Source of the DNA: Phoenix dactylifera
Taxonomy: Eukaryota > Streptophyta > Magnoliopsida > Arecales > Arecaceae
NCBI RefSeq assembly: GCF_009389715.1
Contig: NC_052402.1
Coordinates: forward strand, 20,716,956-20,780,955
DNA: 64,000 nt
Direction: 5' to 3'
Shown here in pieces: positions 55,054 through 64,000 of the stretch. Position 1 is the stretch's first letter. Each line of letters begins with the position of its first letter. The notes beneath the pieces were generated by a model. That model searched no databases, had not been told where the DNA came from, and saw nothing but the letters and a program-made list of their open reading frames with translations. The translations under genes were made by a program, and so were the position numbers.

Positions 55054-56434
55054 GTTCAATAAAGATGACACTTCAAAGTATTTTCTGAAGCCTCCTGCCA
55101 ATTTGCTTGTACTAGAAGGAGATTGTTTAGATACCAGTTGTGATCCTAGCGAATTAGAATCATATCTGGTAATATTATGTTAACCATGTGAATTTTGCCA
55201 TTACTTGAACAATTTTGTCTTATTTTCTGATGCTGTTGTTTAATCATGTTTTCCCATAGTTTGCAACCTGTGATTTTGTTGGAGATTTTCTTCTGCTGGA
55301 CCCCTGTGATGCGGGAGCTATCTATGATTCTTTAAAAACAAATGTTGTTGGTGAAGAAAACATTGCACCCCATAGAGGCAGCTTGGTCAGGTCCAAATCT
55401 CGCCACAGTATTCTAACTTCTCCATCGGGATGTTCTCAGGCAACTGCTTATAGATCAAGTATTGGGAAGAACCAAGGCATCAATCTAAATCAAAATACAG
55501 AGGGCAACTGTGCATTTGAAATAACGATGATAATCATTGGTCTGGACTGCATGTTGACCCTGATCATCCTGATGTGCCGTGTAGAGGAACCAAATTTAGG
55601 ATGTTCAAATGTTATGGATGATTCTGATTTCTGATGATGATAATAATGATCCATGGAAGCCTCTAAATCCTCATGAGCCTGGGAACTTGAAAATAAAACC
55701 ATTCAGAAAAGGTATGTTAGTTTCTTTTTTTTCCCACCAAGATATCTTTCTTTTTTATTTTTCTGTTATATAATGATATTCTTTTTCTCCTGTCTTGAAT
55801 AGTTAAGGGTTTTAGAAGGCAGGCGATTCGTAATGTCAGGAGAAATACTTTAACTTCTCAGTTTCCTATTGCAAACTTGGATGGTGTTATCAGCCAAGAG
55901 TTTGCAGAAGCATTTGAAGTAAAATCTCGTTTACAGGAAAGGCTGCCTGCACCTCAGTCACCACCCCTATTTGAAAAGGTTTTTGCAGGAAGTTTCTTAA
56001 AATTTTCATTTAACTGATCTTTTCCTATCTTCACTCTTCCTTAAGTTATGATCGAGTTTCATATTGCAGCTAAGAAGATCACTTACTTTTGGAGAACAAG
56101 AAACATATGACAGCTTTGGTGGTTTTGAGTATGAAAATGATGATAATGGAGGAGAAAATCACCCTATCGATTCTGATCAAGCAGAACATGATCTGCTAAA
56201 TACTATGTGCAATATGGACACTGAAGTACAATTTTGCCATGGGAAGGTTTGCATATAGCAGCTCCGCTTTCTGCTTGATGCTTTATCAATTATTAAGCTT
56301 ATGCTTTATATGATGTATGCGATAATCATATGCAGCAAAATGATGATGCTGTGACATTTGATCGTGTTGAAGGTCTATCACAGGATGATCTAGATTCTCA
56401 TGCAACCCTTGAAGATTTGTACCACTCACATTTG
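55054..56434 (+). pseudogene. CAP-H2: CAP-H2 copy B exons 4-8
   Basis: Exon 4 reads [20 protein letters not shown] then [18 protein letters not shown]; the LTR insertion ends at its very start, so its acceptor is gone or now supplied by LTR sequence (TTACAG). Exon 5 begins FATCDFVGDFLLLDPCDAGA; a one-base loss near 55522, an eight-base loss near 55573 and seven extra bases near 55628 follow. Exons 6-8 are intact in length (176, 177 and 99 bp) and nearly identical to copy A; exon 7 has the same protein sequence. Copy B keeps a leucine where copy A has TAG in exon 5. Confidence 0.85.
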
Positions 56435-58679
56435 GTAAAAGACAAAAATATCTATCTAGTTATCTATCTTTCTATCTGCATGCGCATGCTGTATTGTGGA
56501 CACGAGTTGCATTATAATTTCTAATATGCCATCCAATCTTCATTTCTTGACCATACTTGATTCTAAAGGTGCATCACAGCATATATGGGATAGCAAGTGC
56601 TATTGTAGCTTTACATTCTAATAACCATGGTATGTTGAGGTACGGCGTTGGATTTCGGTTCCAACCTCTTTTGTACCGGTGCCGGTTCCCACCGGTACAA
56701 GCCGATACCGGTGCGAACCAGGCCGGTTCGTACCGGCCCAAGCGCGGTGCAGCGCGCCCCGCGCGGGCGAGCTGCCCCATGCGGGATATTCAATGCCACC
56801 GAGTGGCATTTAACGCGGACGCGCGCGCATCCGGGTGGGATTTTTTTTTCTTTTGGTCTTTGCCGGTACAGTATCGGTTTGGTACTGTGTCAGAACCGTA
56901 TCGGTACCGATGCCCATCGGTACGTCGGTGAAATCGGTACGGCGAACCTTGCTAATAACCATTTGCAAAATGCGTTTATTGATTGCATTTGTTGATGAAT
57001 GAGATGATTTGATGCTAGGTTCGCCAAACCAGTACTCGGACCTGTATTGGTCAGCAATTGGCACGGTACAGTATGCATTCATATCGTGTTGTTATAGGAT
57101 GTACCAACAAAGGAGAGCTAGAGAGGGAGGGGGAGAGGGAGAAGGAGAGAGGAAAATAGAGAAGAGGGAGGGAGGGATATAGAGAGGGAGGTGCAGAGAG
57201 AGGCTGATGAGGCCTCCCTTGTTTTGAAACAAAACAACAGGGCCCTTTTCAATTTCCTGTTTTTGAAATAAAATTGGCAATTGGTTTGTTAGCTCCAACC
57301 AGTTGCTGCCTTCATTTCGAAACTGGCAAATCAACTAAGGGCTCCTTTATTTCGTTTTGAAACGGGGGAGCCCTCGTTGGTCTTTTCCTCTTGCGGGCTT
57401 CCTTCTCTATCTCAACCTCTCTCTACCCCTCCCTCCTTTCTATCTCTTGTCCTCTTTCTCTCTCTCTCCTTCTTCTTTCACTCCCTCTGATTTGAACTGA
57501 GGTAATGACCATGCCGGCAATTGACCGGTCCGGTTCGGTACGCCACGAACTAAGCGGTTTGGCATGGTTCAACAAACTTTGATTTGTCCTCTACTGGTCC
57601 AATACGAGCTAGTTTAATAAGACTTCCCCCTACTTAATCTTCTTGGAATATATTGATTATTCCAACCAGGCTGACCTTATTCCCATATGGCAATATGAAT
57701 AGTGGATTCAAGGGTTGACATATGGCTGGTAGATCATCTGTTTCTCTAATATCCAAAAATCATTAAACAAATGTTCCCTTATTGATTTGGAAGGAAACTC
57801 TGTGGTATTAAAAATTTTCTTGCTAATTAACTCCATAATTGACTTATGGTTCAATCGGTCCAAAGATTTTTATGTTCCTAATGCTCAGCATAAAGGCAAA
57901 TAAACTTGCATGCCTCATTTGTTTCATTCCATAAATCAACTAACTGGTGTCAATTTGTTCTTGCATTGTACTCTTTTACCCCAAAATCTTTTCTTGATGC
58001 TTTCCGTTGGAAGGGTAGAAGACAATGATGCAAGAAGAGTTATTAAATCCTCCATTTCAATGAAACAAGAAAAGCAAGCTGTTGGTTTGGATATGCATTG
58101 CTAGATTTATCTTAGAATTTTGTGGGAAGTCTGAAAACTTGCCTAGAAGCAGAAGATTCTATATGAATACATGGCGTGAAATATTTTTACTACTTTTCTT
58201 TGCTGAAAAAGCTCTACTTTGTTTGAGTTATCATCCTTATATGGGCTCCATTTTAGATGTGAACAATGCCTTTTTTTTATGGATGATTTATGTAGGATCT
58301 CTGTGCGGGAAACCGCGAGAGAAAACTTGAATAGATAGAATATCAACTAGAGGTTACTGTGCCTTCAAAGGGAGGACCTAATGACCTGAAAGTTTGAGTA
58401 CCGAGCAATTGTTCATGCAACTTCTGAAGTTACATTGTTGATGGCTCATATGACAGAAATGAAGCTTTGAATTAATGGTCCTTGGTCTCCTCAAAAAGAA
58501 TTAGTGGTCTTTGGAAGGTATATTGTGATGATAACCATCAATTTGTATGGTTAACGAATCTTCCAAGATTATATTTGCTAAAACATAGTTGATCGACGTG
58601 CCCACATAAGAAATCAGAATGAAGGGAACAAGTTGAAAGCTATTCAAAGCTTGGAGGGACTATTAATCTTTATTTGTTA
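56435..58679. other. CAP-H2 copy B intron 8 proximal part
   Basis: Collinear with unit A 24864-27144. It contains the GGTACCG-rich block at about 56635-57090 and a GA-rich run near 57119-57200 (shorter than in unit A). No exon was seen. Confidence 0.6.
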
Positions 58680-59118
58680 TGTGAGGATCCGTGCGGGCAT
58701 GTGTTTAGTTCCACATCGGTTATTCGCTGGGTAGATCTTGGATACTTATACAAGATTAAGGAACCCAAATAATAACTTCCGGCTAGCCATTTTGGATAAG
58801 ATCCTGGGTTGTTACAAATGGTATCAGAGCGGACCCGGCCCATAACCTATGTAGACGAGGGGACACTGCAGCACGGATCCATTGGGGCTGACCACGGGTC
58901 AGTCGTGGTGTTTGTGATTAGATTTGAATAGATATAAACCCTTAGCCTGAGGAGGACGTCAGGGCTTGAACGAGGGGAGTATGTGAAGATCCGTGCAGGC
59001 GTGTGTTTAGTCCCACATCGGTTATTCGCTGGGTAGATCTTGGGTACTTATACAGGATCAAGGAACCCAAATAATACCTTCCGGCTAGCCATTTTAGGTG
59101 AGGTCCTGGGTTGTTACA
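58680..59118 (+). mobile_element. TRIM, single complete element in unit B
   Basis: LTRs 58680-58816 and 58982-59118 (137 bp each, TGTGARGATCCGTGC...GTTGTTACA) with the primer site ATGGTATCAGAGCGG just inside and the purine tract GAACGAGGGGAGTA before the second LTR. Same family as the array at 5224-6861. Left flank TTGTTA matches unit A at 27144; the right flank is already another element, so no target duplication is visible. Confidence 0.9.
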
Positions 59119-60364
59119 TAGCATATCAAACATAAATAATGTAAAAATATTTATATCATGTAGGATTGGCGTACAAGGATTCTTACTGAAATTGTAGACT
59201 GACTCAAATACAGATCTGGATCACAACCTACGAGCTGGGGTGCCGAGTCCCCTGATCAAAACCTCCTGGCACCGCTAACTCTTCCCCTACAACATCAATT
59301 ATAAATCACAAACTAAATTATTTAATATTTAAATATTCTAAACCATAATTCACATCTACTATGGGGTCCATCATCAGGTCCCCAAACATCTCAATCCCTC
59401 CAGATCTAGGGCAGTCGGGGTGGCCCGACTCCCACCTTGCACCATCGGCCTATGTCGTCGCCAGCCGTGGCCGCAGCCATGCCGGCGACGATGGCCGGTC
59501 CCGATGAAGAGACCAACATAAAGGGATGATTCCTCTCTCTTCATGGTTGGGAATACATCTCCCTCCCTCAAATCTTTTTGATCCAAGGCCAATAGCCATG
59601 ATAGATGTGCCCTCTCCTTCCCCAACCCGACAACACCACTGGCCGAACCATCGCCGGCCGCCACTGTTGCAGTCGCCGGCGATGGTGGCCGGCCAAGAGA
59701 GAGAGAAAGAGGTGGTCCCTTCCTCTTCTTCTCCCAAGAACCGACATGACCTCTTTCCTCCCTTCCCCCCTCCTCCATCATCAACGGCAGACCACTCTAA
59801 TGGTGGCTCGGCTCCCCCACCCGACGGCAGCCACAGTGGCTCTCACTGTCGTCACCGGTCGGCGGCCAACCGACGAGAGGAAGAGGGAAAGGGGATGGGA
59901 TCACGAGGGAGAAAGCCTCGGATCCACACTTCCCATCTTCAGTTAACCCTAGAAATTCCTCACCAAAACCTCCCACAGTCCCGATTCAACCAGCTTCCAT
60001 GGATCCGGCCAACCCGGCGGCTGGCGGCGGCTACAAGATCCGAAAAAGAGAAGCCGAAACAGGGGTTCCCTGTTTCGAACTCTTCTCCGGCGATCTCACC
60101 GGCCAAAAACTTCACCCACGCCGCCCCAAATCCAGGAAATAAAACACAAAGGAAGGAACCATGCTTACCCCGGTCCGGTGGGGGTGTTCCGGCGACCTTT
60201 CCGGCGGAAAATCAGAGGAGCAAGACCCTCGGATCCCCAAGCTTCTTCACTTGATTTGTGGGGATCTTCTTGAAGGAAGGAAGAGCTTTAAAGCTTCCTC
60301 CACGGTCGGCCGGTTCTCGGCTCCAGCGCTCGGTCTCCCCCGGCGATCGCCTCTAACGCCGCCG

Positions 60365-60402
<38 letters not shown>

Positions 60403-60519
60403 TCCTTTTTTTTTCTTGTGTTTCTTCTCCAACGATCGTGCCCGTATATGGTGGATGGGCCCGGTCTTTTCGGGCCGGCCCGTCCACCCCTCTTTTTTTT
60501 TTTTTTTCTGGGTATTACA
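59119..60519 (+). mobile_element. LTR-like fragment related to the outer element, ends beside CAP-H2 exon 9
   Basis: The first 60 bp (GCATATCAAACATAAATA...GATTGGCGTACAAGGATTC) match 43112-43180 inside the outer LTR-like element. It then runs through GC-rich sequence with ORFs (242 codons at 59526-60254) lacking any domain, a run of about 31 C at 60368-60399, a GGGCCGGCCC motif, a T run and the terminus GGTATTACA at 60519. It lacks its 5' end. Its 3' end lies 12 bp before exon 9. Confidence 0.65.
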
Positions 60520-60531
60520 CTCTTCATTCAG

Positions 60532-61258
60532 GATGCCCTTCTTGCTAGCATAGCTGAAACAGAGAAGCAAACAGAGTTGGCCATACGAGTTTCAACATGG
60601 AAAGAATGGATTGAACACACCTTGGAAGACCAAGTGGGTAGCAGGGGATTGCTTCCAATCTCTTCCAATCCTGAGCCATATTAGCCAAAGAATTCTTCTG
60701 GTTATGTGAGATGTGAGATTTCCTTTTTTTTTCATTGATTGAGAATTGTTTTGACAAAATACACACCTTCCTTTTCACATTCACTTATATGGTGAGAGAA
60801 TCTTGGACAAGCTTTCCTTCGAAGTGGACAGTGGAGGAAGCATGTCCTTTACTGATGTTGTGATGGGTCAACCCAAGCATGATGTTGCAAGGACATTTTC
60901 TGCACTTCTGCAGCTGGTATTTACTTTTTTCTGCTTGCAAGCATATATGACATACTTGTTCTTGTGATCAGAAATTGAGAAACTCTATGTATTTACCACA
61001 AACTTTTGATTTCAGGTGAACAATGGGAATGTTGATCTACAAATAGCTCCAGCAAGTGATGAGTTTGTGTGTCACACTGCTGCAAATCCCTTCTATGTGA
61101 AGCTCCTTTGCCGTGCCAGAAGAGAAGAAATGGGGAACTGTTCAACAAGGAAAAGAGCTAATTTCCCTTTGAGGAAAGGGTGCATAAAAGCAAATTCTTC
61201 CACCTCAGAAGCCACCTCACCTTTAAAATCATTGCATCAGGGGCAGGTTCTCTCCTAA
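60532..61258 (+). pseudogene. CAP-H2: CAP-H2 copy B exons 9-11 (kleisin C-terminal domain)
   Basis: Exon 9 (60532-60633, acceptor TTCATTCAG) reads [20 protein letters not shown] then [14 protein letters not shown]. Exon 10 (about 60757-60916) carries PFHIHLYGERILDKLSFEVD then MGQPKHDVARTFSALLQL; the F.IH.YGERIL block is the conserved CAP-H2 C-terminal motif that faces SMC4. No AG acceptor stands just before it; the sequence TTTTGACAAAATACACACC suggests CAG became CAA. Exon 11 (61016-61258) reads VNNGNVDLQIAPASDEFVCH to KSLHQGQVLS-stop. Copy A lacks exons 9-10. Confidence 0.85.
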
Positions 61259-62920
61259 GCTTGGGAAGGGCAGTGTTATCAGGTGTACTCCTGAGGGGAA
61301 GAGAAGACGGAGGTCTACTCGGTTTATAGAGCCATTTGATTTGCAGTCTTCTGGTTGACATAAATCAACTTTTTTTTTTTAATTTGAGGATGACGTAAAA
61401 TGGCTGTTGAATGGTCTGGAATCATATATCAGTACCATACTCATGTAACTCGGCATATCAGTTCCCTCTAACAAGTAGGTAGCTGACAACACTTTAATTT
61501 ATGGCTTAGGACTAGGCAGGTATATATGTTAAAAATTTCTGTAATTCCTGTGTGTTTATTCATTAATCAATATATTTCAGTTGTCCATCCTTGTTTATAT
61601 GTAATAGTAGCAATGCCCCATTAATAGATCTAAAATTTTGTTTTTTTTTTGGTTAAAGTTGTCTGTTTCAATCTCATTCGAGATAGTGTCTAAGATGAAC
61701 ATTTTCAGCTGCAAACAAAACTTCTGGACAAGGCCAGATGTCTGTTTCTAGGTGAGTTCTTTTTTGCATTTCATTTCATTATCTATATGATTTACTATTG
61801 TGGATAGATAAAATGTTTACTTTTTTCTTTTTTCTGTAACTTTTAATGTTTATTATAGACCAAGGTGTAATTTATAGATCTCCTTGATTTCTTCAACCTA
61901 GAAGATGAGTGAGTGGAATTTTCTCCCCGTCTTGTTTTGTATTTTCAGAGTATCGGTTGATACTTATAGTCTATTATTTTGTCTCCTGATGCATAAATTG
62001 AAGAATGAGATTAACATTATTTTTGCAATAAATTATGGAAAAATTCGTATAAGATGCCATTTTAGGAGTGTCATTTTTGTCCGTGTCTTTTGTATGTGTT
62101 TCTGGATGCTTTTACTTCGTGTTTTATCATTCAACTGGATCGATACATGACATCTCTTGGGATGGTTTCATAAATTGCTCGATTTTAGCTCCATGAGTTG
62201 AGCAGGGTGTTGAAGCCCTTCATGTCGCGTTTGTTGTCCATGGCCTCTTTGTTCACATTGGCTCTAGAGTTGGGATTGGCGGAGAAGATGTGGACGAATC
62301 GCCCTTCTTCATGTCGAGGTGGGCAAGGCAAATGAAGTCGACGATGGCGAGGTTGTCGGGGTGGACAATGTTGTGGAATAGGATGAGGATCGTGGAGAGG
62401 TTTGGGTTGTAAAGGAAGTTGGTGAGCAACATAGACGGAGTGATAGACGCTGTCGGGGTTGTAGCATGATAGAGTTTAGGGTGAAGAGCAGGAGAAAGGG
62501 GTTGAAGGCAAGCAGAGAATGTGATAGCGAAGTAGTGCATGGGTTGAAACTGAGGGAACAAGAGAAGTATCTTGTCTCCCCGAGGGAAGAAGGTGGTCAC
62601 TGAAGGTTGGGCTTCGAAAGATGTCATGATGGACGAAGTGAAGGAGAATGGACGAGTTTTTACTTTGATAGTTGAGTTATAACGAATCCACTTTCTTTTC
62701 TTTTGAGGTGAAAAACAATTCGTCTTTCTGGATTTTTGACCTTCCACCAACGTTAAGAATTCTTATTTGTCGAGCTAATTTGGGCGAGGCCATCATTGGG
62801 TGGGGAACACAAGGCTTTGTGGTGGGGAAGAGAGGTATGTATAGACCTGCCAGGAGAAAATCAAAGGAACATCAAATGCATGACCACTTTAATTATGGAG
62901 CTCACAAGAGAGGTCGTGTA
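61259..62920. other. 3' flank of CAP-H2 copy B
   Basis: Collinear with 28161-29654. It has about 150 bp extra within 62310-62460 relative to unit A. A 165-codon minus-strand ORF (62253-62750, beginning MVEGQKSRKTNCFSPQKKRK) overlaps the unrecognised fragment seen in unit A, and no domain could be assigned. Confidence 0.45.
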
Positions 62921-63397
62921 GAACTCATTTAGGCAATGGGAAGAGGAAGAGGGGGCGAAGGAGACTATGGTTAATGGGAAAATAAAGAGATGCTTAATAT
63001 TTGGTTGGAGTTTTTAGAGGAGAGAGATAAGAAAGTACCTTCCACCCTGGAAATAAAATTTTCGCATTTCATTAGAAAGAAAAATCAACATAGGCTATGG
63101 AAAAGTCCAATTTCCACCAGCTGAGAATTAAGATATAATTTTTTTTTTCCAAAAGTTCCTTTAAGCTTTTAGTGAGAATAGCGTAAGTTTTTTTTCTTTT
63201 TATAAAAGGTATAATAGGCATTTTGCACCACTACATATACTTTGCCTAACCAAATATAAGTCACTCTAGAATATGTCAATTTTTTATGGTCAACCAAACA
63301 TGCAAAGCCACTTTTTCATGTATCATATAAGTGAGCATTAGTTTCATAGAAAAATATTCGAGTGAGGAGAAATTCTTCTCGAGAACTAAATTAGTTC
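62921..63397 (+). mobile_element. Tourist-like MITE, copy 4 (unit B partner of copy 3)
   Basis: About 477 bp, GAACTCATTTAGG...CTAAATTAGTTC, at the same place as 29655-30153 in unit A. Confidence 0.7.
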
Positions 63398-64000
63398 GTA
63401 TTGATCTAGTCGGGCCAATTAAATGGAGGGTAAAAGTTTCCAAGATTATGTACAGTGGATGCAAATGAAAATAATATTTTAAAAGGGTCGATTTTGCAAG
63501 AATGTAATCGTGCAAATTTTTCTATAATTTACGATAAGTTTTACTAGAAGGAGGTATTTATAGGAGAATTATGGGCTGTTGGCAGTTGGGCACTTGGCAA
63601 CCTCATCCAAGCTCTTGCATAATATATAATTGAGGCTTATATGTTCAACAAAACCTGTATCTGTTTTTCCAATATTTTGCCCTTTTTATGTACTTTCTGA
63701 AAGAGCACAGTACAACCTTCCACCAATTTTTATATTTTGTCTTTTTATGTACCTTCTAAAAAAGCACCATGCAACCTTCCACCAATATTTGCATGCAATA
63801 TGCTGAACCAACCTCCCAATTTAGTTGTTCAATCCAGCCTATGACCGTCTTCAATTTGTGGTCTGTATAATTCTTGCTCTTGGCAGTCCTCCTCAATAGC
63901 CTGACCTCTCACCAATCTTGATGAAATTAATATTTAAACAGTTTGCAGGTATGTCCACCAAGAGGCTAAACCGGGGGCTACTCGAACTGTTATTGTTGTT
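63398..64000. other. Shared intergenic tail of unit B
   Basis: Matches unit A 30154-31104 with an internal deletion of about 300 bp (unit A 30630-30960). No gene is recognised. By unit A's layout, NLR 3' sequence would be expected just beyond the window. Confidence 0.5.

Larger units (their letters stand above)
41827..61258 (+). pseudogene. CAP-H2: Condensin-2 subunit H2 (CAP-H2), copy B, degenerate
   Basis: Second copy of the condensin II kleisin gene, lacking exons 1-2. Exons placed: 3 at 41827-41930, 4 ending at 55168, 5 at 55260-55711, 6 at 55803-55978, 7 at 56070-56246, 8 at 56336-56434, 9 at 60532-60633, 10 ending at 60916, and 11 at 61016-61258. Exons 3 and 4 are separated by a 13 kb nested LTR insertion (42044-55052) that ends at the edge of exon 4. 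Exon 5 has -1, -8 and +7 base changes relative to copy A, so its frame stops at 55632-55634. The exon 10 acceptor seems lost: a TGA and no AG precede the conserved block. It keeps exons 9-10, which copy A lacks. Without exons 1-2 and a promoter it cannot make the full protein. Confidence 0.85.
37874..64000. repeat. Segmental duplication block, unit B copy
   Basis: Collinear partner of 17585-31104, about 26.1 kb here because of LTR insertions. The window ends at sequence matching unit A 31104, just where the next NLR would start in unit A's arrangement. Confidence 0.92.

Noticed and set aside
59526-60254. 242-codon plus-strand ORF
   Set aside because: Low-complexity P/S/R-rich translation of GC-rich LTR-like DNA; overlaps similar ORFs on the other strand; no domain.

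Overview
This is nuclear DNA from a flowering plant. It has spliced exons with GT/AG borders, CC-type NBS-LRR genes, dense LTR retrotransposons, TRIMs, Tourist-like MITEs, a LINE tail and GA/CT microsatellites. The repeat style (TRIM LTRs with TAGTCCCACATCGG, LTRs starting TGTCACGCCCC, GGTACC-rich repeats) and the presence of only CC-type NLRs fit a monocot, perhaps a palm. The species call is inference only.

The window holds two copies of a tandem segmental duplication. Each unit pairs a minus-strand CC-NBS-LRR gene with a plus-strand CAP-H2 (condensin II kleisin) gene. Unit A has NLR-A (1-2124, 3' end outside the window), a 15 kb insert-rich stretch with CAP-H2 exons 1-2, and a homologous block at 17585-31104. 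Unit B has NLR-B (31871-35587, complete), a MULE-transposase remnant where CAP-H2 exons 1-2 would be expected, and a homologous block from 37874 to the window end.

NLR-B is a full single-exon 1238-residue gene. NLR-A is open for all 708 codons visible. Both CAP-H2 copies look dead. Copy A has stop codons in exons 2 and 5 and lacks exons 9-10. Copy B lacks exons 1-2, has net frameshifts in exon 5 and carries a 13 kb nested LTR insertion next to exon 4. The two copies therefore lost different parts.

Mobile DNA dominates the rest. Unit A carries a GC-rich LTR-like fragment, a Sirevirus-like LTR packed with a GAGTCGACTC palindrome, a minus-strand copia LTR, a six-LTR tandem TRIM array inside one 5-bp target duplication, a MITE split by a 3 kb solo-LTR-like element, and a 5'-truncated LINE. 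Unit B carries a Ty3/gypsy Tat-lineage element (43889-54816, coding on the minus strand, dual RNase H) nested in a solo-LTR-like element (42044-55052), plus a TRIM and another LTR fragment that ends 12 bp before CAP-H2 exon 9. The Tat element also has a degenerate, intron-containing gene on its opposite strand with a 'putative gypsy-type transposon' domain and a long coiled coil. Only the two NLR genes look functional as host genes.
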